The notes beneath the pieces are model-generated. The model was not told the origin of the DNA, searched no databases, and saw only the letters and a program-made list of their open reading frames with translations. Shown here piece after piece: positions 8,183-19,029 of a DNA stretch of 47,535 nt. The position numbers and the translations under genes were made by a program. The stretch's first letter is position 1. The number at the start of each line of letters is the position of its first letter. Origin of the DNA: Fidelibacterota bacterium (GTDB taxonomy: Bacteria; Fidelibacterota; Marinisomatia; Marinisomatales; UBA1611); contig JAPYRR010000007.1 in NCBI GenBank assembly GCA_029936885.1, positions 1 through 47,535 on the forward strand. The letters are read 5' to 3'.

Positions 8183-9322
8183 TTATTTCATATATTTAAT
8201 TAATTTATTGGCATAGGACGGTTCGTCCTTAAAAACAGTATAGGAGAAAATACTGATTCCGCTGAAATCATTTTTTCCGGTATGGTAGATCTTTTTCCCT
8301 GCATTTCTCGCATTCTGGTTATAGGTGGCAATGCCCATGACAATACGGTTGATATATTTTTCTGGTAGGTTTTCCTTCATGATTTGGATATTCTTATCGA
8401 AGGTTCTCAAATCCATGGCATAATTCATTGGCACAGCCCAGTCGATGTATCCCCCAGCGAGCCATACATCCCATTCTTGACCAAATAAATTTCGCGCATT
8501 AATTAAGTTAGGTTTAACAGCTGCTGAAATGATACAATCAGGTTGGTAGGCTTTTATTCTCAACGATGCATTCCTAAGAAATCCAGTAATAGCAGATTGT
8601 TTATATCCCAAGAAAGTTTGTTTTCCATTCGCAGGACTTATTTTCAATCCGGATAAACTATTGTTATAGTTTAAGAATATTTTTAATCCAGTAGGGTTAA
8701 GACCATACTCTAGTTCATGGTAGCGGATATAATCAAAATGAATACCGTCCAAACTATAATTTTGTAATAATTCTGTAATTACAGTTTGCAAATATGCATC
8801 CACTTCTGGGTGTGTGGGTGCTAGATAAAACCCTTCCCCATTCGAATTGATATTATTACGCATATTTTCTAACGTTTGATCAATATTTATTGGCTCGGGA
8901 TCTTTTGAGTCCAACCAGTCTGGTTGTAAATGTAATAAATGATTTGGTTGTATTGGCGAAATAGACGATGACCAAAGATAATAAACATTAAACCAAGCAT
9001 GAATCTTGATATTATTATTACTGCCTTTCTTCAAAATATATGCTAATGGATCAAATTCTGGATTTGTCAATAAATGCGACCGTGGTACAATTTCTGAATT
9101 ATAATAAGCATCACCACGTCCACGAATCTGAACAAATAAATGGTTATAATTATTGTCTTTGGCGAATTCTAAAACAGAATCGATCTTATCTTTAGATGTA
9201 ATATGGTCGCGAACGACCCACATTGCCCGGATATTAAATGTTTCGGCAAAAATAGTAGATGTAAATAAAAAAAGAAGGGTAACATATGTTACCCTTCCAA
9301 TCGTGTTCCTTTTACGGTTCAC
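8183..9322 (-). CDS. Glycoside hydrolase-like GHL10 (DUF187) family secreted protein
   Basis: 379 aa; signal peptide then FNIRAMWVVRDHI, FVQIRGRGDAYYNSEIVPRS, DGIHFDYIRYHELEYG; GTG start. Confidence 0.85.
   Translation of the reverse strand: MNRKRNTIGRVTYVTLLFLFTSTIFAETFNIRAMWVVRDHITSKDKIDSVLEFAKDNNYNHLFVQIRGRGDAYYNSEIVPRSHLLTNPEFDPLAYILKKGSNNNIKIHAWFNVYYLWSSSISPIQPNHLLHLQPDWLDSKDPEPINIDQTLENMRNNINSNGEGFYLAPTHPEVDAYLQTVITELLQNYSLDGIHFDYIRYHELEYGLNPTGLKIFLNYNNSLSGLKISPANGKQTFLGYKQSAITGFLRNASLRIKAYQPDCIISAAVKPNLINARNLFGQEWDVWLAGGYIDWAVPMNYAMDLRTFDKNIQIMKENLPEKYINRIVMGIATYNQNARNAGKKIYHTGKNDFSGISIFSYTVFKDEPSYANKLIKYMK
9266..9297 (-). terminator. Intrinsic terminator: 24-bp perfect palindrome + T7
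   Basis: GAAGGGTAACATATGTTACCCTTC (9274-9297) followed on the minus strand by TTTTTTTATTT; 48-71 nt downstream of the rplQ stop. Confidence 0.75.
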
Positions 9323-9344
9323 AAATATTAATTAAAAATTCGGA

Positions 9345-9737
9345 TTATTCCGTGGTTTCACCCTGGGAAACTGATTCACTGACTAAATCCACAAATTCTA
9401 TAATAGACATTGGTGCACAATCATTATCTCGAAACCCAAGTTTAGTGATTCGTGTATATCCGCCATCTCTAGTTGAAAAAGCAGGACCCACCGTATCAAA
9501 TAATTCTCGAACAACTGTTTTATGACGAATTTTTTTCAATACTTGGCGGCGCGAATGAATATCCCCTTTCTTTGCAAAGGTTACGAGCGGTTCGACAAAC
9601 ATCCGGAGTTCTTTGGCTTTTGCATCGGTAGTTTTGATCTTTTTATGTTTGATCAAAGCAGATGCCAAATTTGACATCAATGCTTTCCGATGTGCAGTCT
9701 TGCGACCAAGTTTACGCCCGATTTTATTATGTCTCAT
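9345..9737 (-). CDS. rplQ: 50S ribosomal protein L17
   Basis: MRHNKIGRKLGRKTAHRKALMSNLASALIKHKKIKTTDAKAKELR. Confidence 0.97.
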   Translation of the reverse strand: MRHNKIGRKLGRKTAHRKALMSNLASALIKHKKIKTTDAKAKELRMFVEPLVTFAKKGDIHSRRQVLKKIRHKTVVRELFDTVGPAFSTRDGGYTRITKLGFRDNDCAPMSIIEFVDLVSESVSQGETTE

Positions 9738-9740
9738 TGT

Positions 9741-10715
9741 TTAGCCTTCTTCCGCCATAATCTTGTCTACTTCCATTCCAAAGTGAATCCCCATGGAATC
9801 TAATTTTTCTACTAATTCAGTTAAAGATTTACGACCAAAATTTTTGTATTTCAGCATTTGGTTTTCTTCTTTACTCACCAATTCATGAATATATTTAATT
9901 CCAGCAGCCTGTAAACAATTATAACTCCGAACTGATAGTTCCATTTCATCAATGGTTTGATTCAGTAATTTTCGTAATTCCATTGTTTCTTCAGATACAC
10001 CATCAGAGATTTCCAAAACGGATGGATTTGAAATTGCTTCAATGAATTTAAAATGTTCCCGAAGATAAGTTGCAGAATAACTCACAGCATCTTTTGCAGA
10101 TATAGAGCCGTCCGTTTCTACGTTTAGATTCAATATCTCAATAGTCTCTTTTGCACCCGGAACTGGAACTACATCAAAGGTGACATTCGTAACTGGGTTA
10201 TAAATAGCATCCATGGAAAGTGTGCCAACTGCCAAATTTGGTAGATCATTTTCCTCAGAAGGTACGTATCCTTTTCCAATTCCAATTCGAAGTTCCAATT
10301 CTATTTTTCCGGAAGAATTAATATCAGTAATATATTGTTCAGGATTTAAAACTTCGTATTGGTCACTAGCATCTTGGATATCTTGCGCAGTGAACGATTT
10401 TTTGCCTTTAAGTTTTATTGATACTTTATCTGGTTTATTATCCATGAGTCTAAATCGAACATTTTTTAGATTCATAATGATGTCTGCAACGTCTTCTTTT
10501 ACTCCAGAAATCGTTGAAAATTCATGCTGAACACCATCAATTTTTATATGAGTGATTGCAGCACCTGGAATTGCGGTCATTAATACACGACGCATTGCAT
10601 TTCCTATTGTGGTACCATATCCACGTTCTAAAGGTTGTACAGAGAAAGATCCTGTAACACCATCTTTTACTTTTTCTTTGAATTCAACGTTGAGTTCTAA
10701 TGCTTTTGTAGCCAT
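9741..10715 (-). CDS. rpoA: RNA polymerase alpha subunit
   Basis: PLERGYGTTIGNAMRRVLM, alpha-CTD with LSVRSYNCLQAAGI. Confidence 0.97.
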   Translation of the reverse strand: MATKALELNVEFKEKVKDGVTGSFSVQPLERGYGTTIGNAMRRVLMTAIPGAAITHIKIDGVQHEFSTISGVKEDVADIIMNLKNVRFRLMDNKPDKVSIKLKGKKSFTAQDIQDASDQYEVLNPEQYITDINSSGKIELELRIGIGKGYVPSEENDLPNLAVGTLSMDAIYNPVTNVTFDVVPVPGAKETIEILNLNVETDGSISAKDAVSYSATYLREHFKFIEAISNPSVLEISDGVSEETMELRKLLNQTIDEMELSVRSYNCLQAAGIKYIHELVSKEENQMLKYKNFGRKSLTELVEKLDSMGIHFGMEVDKIMAEEG

Positions 10716-10736
10716 GAAGGGTTTTTCCTATTTCTA

Positions 10737-11354
10737 TTATTTAGAATACAATTCCACGACCAATTGTTCGTTCACTGTGAGATGCATTTCATCACGATCA
10801 GGAACGGCAACAAATGTACCGCGCATTTTTGCTTTATCAAGTTCCAGCCAAGAGAGATCCATATCTCCTTTGATCCGGCGCATGGACTCAAGAACCAAGT
10901 CCATTTTCTTGCTTTTTTCGCGAACTTCAATCACATCTCCAGGTTTTACGGAGTAGGATGGAATATTCACAACCTTATTATTTACTAAAAAATGTTTATG
11001 ACTTACTAATTGGCGTGCAGCCGGACGAGATGGCGCAAAGCCTAATCGATAAGCAACATTATCCAAGCGACACTCTAACAATTGGAGCATATTCGTACCT
11101 GTTTCACCTTTCATTTTTTCGGCTCTTTCAAATGTTAACCGAAATTGGTTTTCTAACAAACCATACATGAATTTTATCTTTTGTTTTTCTCTTAACTGAG
11201 TGCCATAATTTGAAAGTTTTGATCTACGACCTTGCCCGTGTTGACCAGGAGCATAAGGTTTGCGGTTTAAAAGACGATCATATTTAGGATTTCCAAAAAT
11301 ATTTTCCCCGAATTTCCGAACCAATTTTCCTTTTGTAGTTTGTGATTTAGCCAT
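10737..11354 (-). CDS. rpsD: 30S ribosomal protein S4
   Basis: RKPYAPGQHGQGRRSKLSNYGTQLREKQKIKFMYG; RLDNVAYRLGFAPSRPAARQLVSHKHF. Confidence 0.97.
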   Translation of the reverse strand: MAKSQTTKGKLVRKFGENIFGNPKYDRLLNRKPYAPGQHGQGRRSKLSNYGTQLREKQKIKFMYGLLENQFRLTFERAEKMKGETGTNMLQLLECRLDNVAYRLGFAPSRPAARQLVSHKHFLVNNKVVNIPSYSVKPGDVIEVREKSKKMDLVLESMRRIKGDMDLSWLELDKAKMRGTFVAVPDRDEMHLTVNEQLVVELYSK

Positions 11355-11363
11355 TTTCTATCC

Positions 11364-11750
11364 TTAGACTCGTCTGCGTTTTGGAGGACGACAACCATTA
11401 TGTGGCAATGGTGTCACATCTTTAATACTTGTAATTTGTAAACCGGCCACAGCCAAAGCACGAATTGCAGACTCACGTCCCGCACCGGGACCCTTCACTT
11501 CTACTTCGATACTTACAAGTCCCAATGACAGCGCAGTTTGTGCTGCTTTGTCTGCCGCCATTGTAGCAGCGTAAGCCGTACTTTTTCTTGATCCTTTAAA
11601 TCCGGATGTACCAGCTGTTTCCCATACGAGTACATTCCCAGAAGGGTCAGTCAGAGTTATATGCGTATTATTAAATGTTGATTTAATATGTGCAACGCCG
11701 TGAGGCTCTACACTCTTTTTCTTTTTCTTTTTTGGTTTATTTTCAGCCAA
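11364..11750 (-). CDS. rpsK: 30S ribosomal protein S11
   Basis: [43 protein letters not shown]...[12 protein letters not shown]. Confidence 0.97.
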   Translation of the reverse strand: MAENKPKKKKKKSVEPHGVAHIKSTFNNTHITLTDPSGNVLVWETAGTSGFKGSRKSTAYAATMAADKAAQTALSLGLVSIEVEVKGPGAGRESAIRALAVAGLQITSIKDVTPLPHNGCRPPKRRRV

Positions 11751-11773
11751 AATTGACTCTCTTAATTAATTGT

Positions 11774-12145
11774 TTATTTTTTGCCCAATCCAATTGTGCG
11801 TTTCTTTCCTTTCCTCGTACGGGCATTTGTTTTTGTTCTTTGCCCATTTGCAGGAAGTCCTCTACGATGACGTAGGCCACGGTATGTGCCAACATCTTTT
11901 AACCGTTTGATGTTCATTGCAGTCTGGGACCGCAACTCACCTTCAACCATAAATCCTAATTCGGAAATGGCATCACGAAGTGCAACGACTTGCTCTTCTG
12001 TTAAATCTTGTACGCGAATATCAGGATCAACTTTGGCCTTTTCACACAGTTTTAATGCTGTGGTCAAACCAATCCCATGAATATATCGCAATGAATAAGG
12101 AACTTTTTTGTTCCTTGGAATATCTACACCAACAATACGTGCCAT
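11774..12145 (-). CDS. rpsM: 30S ribosomal protein S13
   Basis: [26 protein letters not shown]...[26 protein letters not shown]. Confidence 0.97.
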   Translation of the reverse strand: MARIVGVDIPRNKKVPYSLRYIHGIGLTTALKLCEKAKVDPDIRVQDLTEEQVVALRDAISELGFMVEGELRSQTAMNIKRLKDVGTYRGLRHRRGLPANGQRTKTNARTRKGKKRTIGLGKK

Positions 12146-12154
12146 GTAATTTTC

Positions 12155-12268
12155 TTATCCTTGACGTTGCTTATGTTTCGGGTTTTCACAAATCACAAGA
12201 ACAACGCCTTTTCTTTTAATGACCTTGCACTTGGAACAAATTTTCTTAACTGATGGACGAACTTTCAT
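12155..12268 (-). CDS. rpmJ: 50S ribosomal protein L36
   Basis: Not in ORF track; own translation [37 protein letters not shown], 37 aa, intact zinc ligands. Confidence 0.97.
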   Translation of the reverse strand: MKVRPSVKKICSKCKVIKRKGVVLVICENPKHKQRQG

Positions 12269-12274
12269 TCTTCT

Positions 12275-12502
12275 CTACTTTTGTCTGTATGTAATACGAC
12301 CCCGGGACAAATCGTATGGTGAAATCTCTAATGTCACCACATCACCGGGTAAAATCTTAATAAAATGCATTCTCATTTTTCCACTGACATGCGCCAGTAC
12401 TTCATGAGAATTCCCACCGATTTCAACATTGACTCGAAACATTGCACCTGGCAAGGTTTCCTTAATGATTCCATCGATCGTTATTGGTTGCTCTTTAGCC
12501 AT
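12275..12502 (-). CDS. infA: Translation initiation factor IF-1
   Basis: [75 protein letters not shown]; start at internal MAKEQ more likely than 12514. Confidence 0.95.
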   Translation of the reverse strand: MAKEQPITIDGIIKETLPGAMFRVNVEIGGNSHEVLAHVSGKMRMHFIKILPGDVVTLEISPYDLSRGRITYRQK

Positions 12503-13250
12503 GACTTCCAACACTTAAAATTTTTGGGCCATCTTCAGTAATGGCAATTGTGTGCTCAAAATGAGCCGATGCTTTTCCATCTTTCGTTAGGATAGTCCAT
12601 CCATCCTTCGCTGTATAAACTTCTTTAACCCCAGCATTGATCATAGGCTCAATAGCGATACACATTCCCGCACGGAGTTTATACCCATGATTTGCTTTCC
12701 CATAATTAGGAATCTGTGGCTCTTCATGAAGTGCCGTTCCAATTCCATGTCCTACCAATTCACGAACCACAGAAAAACCGTGACTCTCGGCATAAGCTTG
12801 AACTGCATTCCCAATATCACCGACATAATTTCCGGGTTTAGCTTGCTCGATTCCTTTCATCAAGGATTCACGAGTAACGTCCAACAATAATTGTTTGTCT
12901 GTATCAATATTTCCCACAGCAAACGATTTTGCATGGTCACCAAAATAACCGTCCAGTTCTGCACCACAATCAATTCCAACAATTTGACCTTCCGAAAGAA
13001 TTTCTTCTCCGGGAATTCCATGAACGACTGCATGATCGATTGAAACACATAATGTGGATGGGAATCCCATATAGCCTTTAAAAGCTGGGCGTGCTCCTTG
13101 GGAGCATATAAATTCTTCAGCCATTTTATCTAAGTCAAATACACGTGCGCCTGGAACAACATATGGTTCCAACATTATTAGTGTATCAGCCACAATTTGA
13201 CAACTGCGGGAAATCTTTTCGACTTCACGAGGTGATCGAGTATGGACCAT
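12495..13250 (-). CDS. map: Methionine aminopeptidase, type I
   Basis: [76 protein letters not shown]. Confidence 0.97.
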   Translation of the reverse strand: MVHTRSPREVEKISRSCQIVADTLIMLEPYVVPGARVFDLDKMAEEFICSQGARPAFKGYMGFPSTLCVSIDHAVVHGIPGEEILSEGQIVGIDCGAELDGYFGDHAKSFAVGNIDTDKQLLLDVTRESLMKGIEQAKPGNYVGDIGNAVQAYAESHGFSVVRELVGHGIGTALHEEPQIPNYGKANHGYKLRAGMCIAIEPMINAGVKEVYTAKDGWTILTKDGKASAHFEHTIAITEDGPKILSVGSHG

Positions 13251-14578
13251 TACATGCGCCTCCGACCGCGAATTTTACCTTTTGTTAAAAAACCATCATA
13301 ATGTCTCATCATTAAATGAGATTCAATTTGTTGTAATGTATCCAAAGCGACGCCAACAATAATCAAAAGACTTGTACCACCAAAAAAAGCAGCTAAATCA
13401 TAATTTATATTCATTGATTTCATCAAGATATATGGAAAAATAGCAACAAATGCTAATGCAACAGAACCAGGCAATGTTACACGAGTTAAAATGTTATCGA
13501 TATATTCAGCAGTTTTTTTCCCTGGGCGAACTCCTGGGATAAATCCTCCCTGTTGTTTCATTGTAGAAGAAACCTGAACTGGATCAAATGCAATAGCTGT
13601 ATAAAAATAAGTAAAGAAAATAATCATTAAACCAAAAACCGCCCAATAAAATGGATGGTCAAATGAAAACCAATTCATAAGAGATTGCGCAAAGGCGCTG
13701 TCGCCAAGAAATGTTGAAATAGTACTCGGAATAAACATGATGGATTGTGCAAAAATTATCGGCATTACACCTGCGGTATTAACTCTCATCGGTATATGCG
13801 TATTCTGACCACCATAAACTTTTCGACCAACAACTCGCTTCGCATATTGCACAGGAATTTTACGCGTACCTTGGGTTAACAAAACAACAAAACAAATAAT
13901 AAGAAACATAATACCCATTAAAATAAATTCGGATAGTAATCCACGTACACCTTCACGAACCAATGTAATCTCACTTAAAATTACATTTGGGAAAGCCGAT
14001 ACAATTCCTACCATAATAATGAGTGAAATTCCATTTCCAATTCCACGTTCAGTAATCCGTTCTCCCAACCACATAAGGAACAATGTTCCAGTTACCATAC
14101 TGATAATTCCAGTAAAGGTGAAAAGAAATCCCGGATTCGTTACAACTTGTTGGCCATTTGATGATAGGCCAGGTAAAAAAACTGCCACAACACCATAAGA
14201 CTGCATGGAAGCCAACAAAACGGTACCGTATCGAGTAATTTGGGTTATCTTTTTTCGACCAGCTTCACCTTCTTTTTGTAATCTTTGGAAATATGGAATG
14301 ACCGAACCCATCAACTGAATAATGATTGAGGATGAGATATAAGGCATAATACCCAACGAAAATAGGGATGCCTTTTGGAATGCTCCACCAACAAAGGTGT
14401 TAAACAATCCAAAAAGTGAATTCTGAAGATTTGTAAAGGCACCTGCTAATGCTTCGCCATCCACACCTGGAATCGGAATATGCGCACCCATCCGGACTAC
14501 GACAAGGATTCCAATAGTAAAAAAAATCCTGCGTCGGAGTTCTGGTATTACAAATATACTTTGAAATTTATCAATCAC
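13250..14578 (-). CDS. secY: Preprotein translocase subunit SecY
   Basis: 442 aa multi-TM; GIMPYISSSIIIQLMGSVIPYFQRLQKEGEAGRKKITQITRYGT. Confidence 0.97.
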   Translation of the reverse strand: MIDKFQSIFVIPELRRRIFFTIGILVVVRMGAHIPIPGVDGEALAGAFTNLQNSLFGLFNTFVGGAFQKASLFSLGIMPYISSSIIIQLMGSVIPYFQRLQKEGEAGRKKITQITRYGTVLLASMQSYGVVAVFLPGLSSNGQQVVTNPGFLFTFTGIISMVTGTLFLMWLGERITERGIGNGISLIIMVGIVSAFPNVILSEITLVREGVRGLLSEFILMGIMFLIICFVVLLTQGTRKIPVQYAKRVVGRKVYGGQNTHIPMRVNTAGVMPIIFAQSIMFIPSTISTFLGDSAFAQSLMNWFSFDHPFYWAVFGLMIIFFTYFYTAIAFDPVQVSSTMKQQGGFIPGVRPGKKTAEYIDNILTRVTLPGSVALAFVAIFPYILMKSMNINYDLAAFFGGTSLLIIVGVALDTLQQIESHLMMRHYDGFLTKGKIRGRRRM

Positions 14579-15012
14579 TGTACTGTGGCCGTTCCACCTG
14601 CTTTTTCAATTTTTTCTTTTGCTGAGTCACTAAAAGCACTTGCTGAAATAGTTAATTTTAATTTCAATTCGCCATCACCAAGAATTTTGATTGGTTTTAA
14701 TGGTGATCGCACCAAACCATTATCAGCTAATATTTGAGCGTCAATTGTATCGAGTCCTAGACTTTCAATCGAATCTAAGTTCACAATTTGGAATTCTTTT
14801 CTAAAAATATTTGTAAATCCACGTTTTGGTAATCGTCGAGCCAAGGCCATTTGGCCACCTTCAAACCATGGACGTCGTTTAAAACCTGATCTTTGCTGAG
14901 CACCCTTATCTCCACGTCCCGATGATCTACCAAGCCCGGATCCATGACCACGTCCAACACGCTTTCTATTTTTTGTAGAACCAGGAACAGGTGTTAATGA
15001 ATCTAATTTCAT
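14575..15012 (-). CDS. rplO: 50S ribosomal protein L15
   Basis: RKRVGRGHGSGLGRSSGRGDKGAQQRSGFKRRPWFEGGQMALARRLPKRGF. Confidence 0.97.
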   Translation of the reverse strand: MKLDSLTPVPGSTKNRKRVGRGHGSGLGRSSGRGDKGAQQRSGFKRRPWFEGGQMALARRLPKRGFTNIFRKEFQIVNLDSIESLGLDTIDAQILADNGLVRSPLKPIKILGDGELKLKLTISASAFSDSAKEKIEKAGGTATVQ

Positions 15013-15197
15013 ACGTTCTCAACCTTTAGCAAATAAGGAATCACATTTATCATTCCACGAATCACTGGATTGTCATTATGCTCAACAGTCTGGTACATTT
15101 TACGTAGTCCTAATGCTTTTAAGGTTGCTTTAGCTTTTGGCTTATAACCAATGCCACTTTTGATTTGTGTTATCCGCAATGTTTTCGATTTAGCCAT
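15009..15197 (-). CDS. rpmD: 50S ribosomal protein L30
   Basis: LRITQIKSGIGYKPKAKATLKALGLRKMYQTVEHNDNPVIRGMINVIPYLLKVE. Confidence 0.95.
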   Translation of the reverse strand: MAKSKTLRITQIKSGIGYKPKAKATLKALGLRKMYQTVEHNDNPVIRGMINVIPYLLKVENV

Positions 15198-15700
15198 TAG
15201 TTAAAAACCTCACCAATGGTAATACCACGCTTGTTAGCAATGGCAACAGCATCTTTCATATTCATTAAAGCATCCATAGTCGCATGAACAAGATTCATTG
15301 TATTTTTAGATCCATGGCGTTTTGTTAAAATATTATGAATGCCAACTTGTTCCATAACTGCACGAACTGACGCTCCCGCAATAATTCCAGTACCGGGTGA
15401 AGCAGGTTTTAGCATGATCCGGCTAGCACCATGTTTCCCAATAATTTGATGGGGTACAGTTCCATTAACAATTGATACTTTCACAATATTTCGTTTTGCA
15501 ATATCTTTACCTTTATTAATGGCAGAAATAACCTCGTTTGCTTTCCCGAGACCAACTCCAATATGCCCTTTTCCGTCTCCTACAACTATCAGTGCAGAAA
15601 AGCGAAATCGTTTTCCACGAGATGTTACTTTCGCAGTTCGATTAATTTTTACTACTGCTTCTTCTTGAAGATCAAGTTCAGCAGGATTTATGATAGCCAA
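15197..15700 (-). CDS. rpsE: 30S ribosomal protein S5
   Basis: VVKINRTAKVTSRGKRFRFSALIVVGDGKGHIGVGLGKANEV. Confidence 0.97.
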   Translation of the reverse strand: MAIINPAELDLQEEAVVKINRTAKVTSRGKRFRFSALIVVGDGKGHIGVGLGKANEVISAINKGKDIAKRNIVKVSIVNGTVPHQIIGKHGASRIMLKPASPGTGIIAGASVRAVMEQVGIHNILTKRHGSKNTMNLVHATMDALMNMKDAVAIANKRGITIGEVFN

Positions 15701-15711
15701 TTCAGACTCCC

Positions 15712-16083
15712 TTAAAAATCTAGTCCGCCCTTTCGAGCGGCTTCCGCAAATGCTTTTACACGACCGTGGTAGGGGTATCCATTACGATCCAATACAACTG
15801 GACCCATTTTTTTTGCTTTGGCTTTTTTTGCCAGTGCTTCACCTACAATACGGCTGATATCTGTTTTATTCTCTGCTTTTTTAATAGCAGACTTTATATC
15901 TTTGTCTCTAGAAGTGACTGCAACAAGAGTTTGACCTTCGAAATCATTGATGATTTGAGCTTCAAAATGTTTTAGACTTCTATAAACGACTAATCTTGGA
16001 CGATTTGGATGTAACCTAGAAGTTTTTTTGCTTCTGTTACGTCTTCTATCATTTCTACGAGAATCCGAACTATGCTTTGCCAT
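15712..16083 (-). CDS. rplR: 50S ribosomal protein L18
   Basis: [31 protein letters not shown]...[26 protein letters not shown]. Confidence 0.96.
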   Translation of the reverse strand: MAKHSSDSRRNDRRRNRSKKTSRLHPNRPRLVVYRSLKHFEAQIINDFEGQTLVAVTSRDKDIKSAIKKAENKTDISRIVGEALAKKAKAKKMGPVVLDRNGYPYHGRVKAFAEAARKGGLDF

Positions 16084-16622
16084 TATTTAGCCCCCACGGT
16101 TTTACCCTGCTTAGATCGTACATATTCGCCTTTATACCTAATTCCTTTGCCTTTATAAGGCTCAGGTTTTCTAAAAGATCGTATTTTTGCGGCAACTGCA
16201 CCCACTAATTGTTTATCTACACCCTCAACTTTTACTTCTGTTCGATTTGCAGTGACTGTAATCCCATCCGGTACATCAAAATAAATATCATGAGAAAAGC
16301 CTAACTGAAGTTGTAGCCGGTTCCCTTGAACTTGAGCCAAATATCCAACACCAATTATTTCTAGCTCTTTTGAATAGCCATCAGAAACACCAATTATCAT
16401 ATTATTAATCATTTGCCGTGTCGTGCCGTGTAGTGCTCGGTGTTCTCTAATATCGGACGGGCGTTCAACAACAATTTTACCATCTGACTCAGATAAAATC
16501 ATATCATCATGGACATTGTATTCTAGTGCCCCTTTTGGACCGGATACTTTAACCAGTTTCCCCAATAAATCCACTTTTACACCTTCAGGAACATTAACTG
16601 GATTTTTACCAATTCTTGACAT
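16083..16622 (-). CDS. rplF: 50S ribosomal protein L6
   Basis: [17 protein letters not shown]...[29 protein letters not shown]. Confidence 0.97.
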   Translation of the reverse strand: MSRIGKNPVNVPEGVKVDLLGKLVKVSGPKGALEYNVHDDMILSESDGKIVVERPSDIREHRALHGTTRQMINNMIIGVSDGYSKELEIIGVGYLAQVQGNRLQLQLGFSHDIYFDVPDGITVTANRTEVKVEGVDKQLVGAVAAKIRSFRKPEPYKGKGIRYKGEYVRSKQGKTVGAK

Positions 16623-16627
16623 AAAAC

Positions 16628-17029
16628 TTAATATACCTCACAAAGAATTTCTCCACCTATACCAAGATGATTTGCTTTTTTATTTGACAAAACACCTTTC
16701 GAGGTAGATAATATTGATATGCCAAGACCATCCAAAACACGAGGTGCTTCACCCGCACCTACGTATACACGAAGCCCTGGACGACTGACACGTTTAATAT
16801 TGTCGATTACAGGTTTACCTTGATAATCATATTTTAAAAAGATTCGAATCGTTTCTTTATTATTATCTGCTGCAATAAAGAAATAATCTTCAATATATTT
16901 TTCTTCCTTAAGCACAAGGGCTACGCGTTTTTTTAAACCGCTACTTGGGATATCAACCCACCTTTTACTTGCAGCAAGTCCATTTCGTATTCTTGTTAAT
17001 AAATCTGCTATTGGATCTGACATTGACAT
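16628..17029 (-). CDS. rpsH: 30S ribosomal protein S8
   Basis: MSDPIADLLTRIRNG...ISILSTSKGVLSNKKANHLGIGGEILCEVY. Confidence 0.97.
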   Translation of the reverse strand: MSMSDPIADLLTRIRNGLAASKRWVDIPSSGLKKRVALVLKEEKYIEDYFFIAADNNKETIRIFLKYDYQGKPVIDNIKRVSRPGLRVYVGAGEAPRVLDGLGISILSTSKGVLSNKKANHLGIGGEILCEVY

Positions 17030-17041
17030 AAAATAATTCTC

Positions 17042-17227
17042 CTACCAACTCGCTTTTGTTACGCCGGGTATTTCACCCTTTAAAGCCATCTCCCGAAAAC
17101 AAAGTCGACAGAGTCCAAATCGCCTTAAATACGCGTGAGGTCGACCACATTTGAAACAACGGTTTTTTTCTCGGGTTGAAAATTTCGCTTTTCTTTTAGC
17201 TTTATGAATGAGTGATTTTTTAGCCAT
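17042..17227 (-). CDS. rpsN: 30S ribosomal protein S14, zinc-binding type
   Basis: 61 aa; [39 protein letters not shown], CxxC...CxxC. Confidence 0.97.
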   Translation of the reverse strand: MAKKSLIHKAKRKAKFSTREKNRCFKCGRPHAYLRRFGLCRLCFREMALKGEIPGVTKASW

Positions 17228-17862
17228 TAGGCTGCCTCTTCGACTTCTTGTTTCACCGGCTTTTCCCTTAATGGGAGACCAAAATATTTTAATAAATGAT
17301 ACGCTTCATCATTTGACTTAGCTGAAGTTGTAATTGTTATATTCATTCCACGAATGGATTCAATTTTATCATAATCTATTTCGGTAAAAATTATTTGTTC
17401 TTTAATACCAAAATTGTAATTCCCACGGCCATCAAAAGATTTAAAAGATAATCCTCGAAAATCGCGAGTACGTGGTAAGGCTACAGAAATCAATCTTTCA
17501 AGGAATTCATACATCATATTTGAATGAAGAGTCACCTTACAACCTACAGGCCACCCCTTCCTGATTTTAAAATTTGATATATCTTTTTTAGATTTAGTAA
17601 TGATTGGCTTTTGCCCTGAGATGAGAGTCATTTCTTCTACTGCGCTTTCTAAATATTTAGAATTGGTTTTTGCATCACCCAACCCCATATTCAAAGAAAT
17701 ACTTGTCAACTTAGGTACTTCCATAACATTCTGATAATTAAACTGCTTTTGCATAGCAGAGATTACTTGCTCACGATAGAGAGCACGAAGGGATGGAACA
17801 TATACCAATTTTGTTTCTTTTTTCTTCGCATGAACTTTTTTAGTCTTCTTTTTCTCAGCCAT
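17227..17862 (-). CDS. rplE: 50S ribosomal protein L5
   Basis: [16 protein letters not shown]...[29 protein letters not shown]; lysine-rich N-terminal extension. Confidence 0.97.
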   Translation of the reverse strand: MAEKKKTKKVHAKKKETKLVYVPSLRALYREQVISAMQKQFNYQNVMEVPKLTSISLNMGLGDAKTNSKYLESAVEEMTLISGQKPIITKSKKDISNFKIRKGWPVGCKVTLHSNMMYEFLERLISVALPRTRDFRGLSFKSFDGRGNYNFGIKEQIIFTEIDYDKIESIRGMNITITTSAKSNDEAYHLLKYFGLPLREKPVKQEVEEAA

Positions 17863-17864
17863 GA

Positions 17865-18173
17865 TTAAGCTTCAATTTCTTCATTAGTTTTTTTGAATAC
17901 GCGGACTTTACTACCATCGTCAAGTTTTTTATACCCAATTCTAGATGCTTTTCCGCCATGAACCACCATCACATTTGAAATATGTATCGATGCTTCTCTT
18001 TCAACAATCCCGCCACCAGGGTTTTCCTGAGATGGGCGTGTTGCTTTTTTCATAAAATTTATGCCTTCCACAATAACGCGTTGTTTTTCAGGAAGAACAT
18101 GAAGGATTTTTCCTTCCATACCTTTATGATTTCCGCTAATCACCTTAATTGTCATTCCCTTCTTTACATGCAT
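17865..18173 (-). CDS. rplX: 50S ribosomal protein L24
   Basis: [65 protein letters not shown]. Confidence 0.97.
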   Translation of the reverse strand: MHVKKGMTIKVISGNHKGMEGKILHVLPEKQRVIVEGINFMKKATRPSQENPGGGIVEREASIHISNVMVVHGGKASRIGYKKLDDGSKVRVFKKTNEEIEA

Positions 18174-18174
18174 A

Positions 18175-18543
18175 TTAAAGAACCTCCGGTGCCATAGAAA
18201 TAATTCTCATATAACCACTATCACGTAATTCTCGGGCTACTGGACCAAAAATACGAGTGCCACGTGGCTCTCCAGCGCTATTTAACAGAACAGCTGCATT
18301 TTCATCAAATCGAATACGGCTACCATCTCGGCGGCTAATTTCTTTTCTTGTACGAACCACTACTGCTCGATGAACTTCACCTTTTTTTACCATCCCACCA
18401 GGAATTGCTTTTTTTACAGTAATGACAATTTTGTCACCAATGCTCGCGTATTTACGTTTTGAACCTCCAAGCACCTTAAAACAAAGTACTTCTTTTGCTC
18501 CTGTATTGTCTGCGACTTTTAATCTTGTTTCTTGTTGAATCAC
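18175..18543 (-). CDS. rplN: 50S ribosomal protein L14
   Basis: [40 protein letters not shown]. Confidence 0.97.
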   Translation of the reverse strand: MIQQETRLKVADNTGAKEVLCFKVLGGSKRKYASIGDKIVITVKKAIPGGMVKKGEVHRAVVVRTRKEISRRDGSRIRFDENAAVLLNSAGEPRGTRIFGPVARELRDSGYMRIISMAPEVL

Positions 18544-18547
18544 TTTC

Positions 18548-18814
18548 TTATCCCAATTTCACTGATTCACGAATAATTTCGCTGACTTGCCAGCGCTTTC
18601 TTTTACTCATAGGGCGTATTGCTGTAATCTTAATAATATCGCCATCTTTTGGAGTAACCGATGCCACATGAGCTAAGTAATTCTTAAATCGTTTTACGCG
18701 TTTATGGTAAATAGGATGAGCAATTTCACGAGTAACCTTTACATTTACCGTTTTTTCCATTTTAGTGCTGATTACTTCACCAATCAGAGATTGTCGTCTA
18801 CGTATAGTTGTCAT
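18548..18814 (-). CDS. rpsQ: 30S ribosomal protein S17
   Basis: [41 protein letters not shown]. Confidence 0.97.
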   Translation of the reverse strand: MTTIRRRQSLIGEVISTKMEKTVNVKVTREIAHPIYHKRVKRFKNYLAHVASVTPKDGDIIKITAIRPMSKRKRWQVSEIIRESVKLG

Positions 18815-19029
18815 TCTTTTTCACCTTGAGAAACTCTTACACCGAGTTTATACTCATTTAATACAGTTTTAATTTGAGCCACTTCTTTTCTAGTTTTGGT
18901 AATTAAAGTACCGTCATCTAACTGCTGAAGGGCTTGTTGAAATTTTAAATTTTGAAGTGCTTCTAAATTTTCATCCAATTTAATTTTCAATTCAGCTACA
19001 TTCATTTCTCGGAGTTGTGTTTTTTTCAT
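18811..19029 (-). CDS. rpmC: 50S ribosomal protein L29
   Basis: LREMNVAELKIKLDENLEALQNLKFQQALQQLDDGTLITKTRKEVAQIKTVL. Confidence 0.95.
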   Translation of the reverse strand: MKKTQLREMNVAELKIKLDENLEALQNLKFQQALQQLDDGTLITKTRKEVAQIKTVLNEYKLGVRVSQGEKE

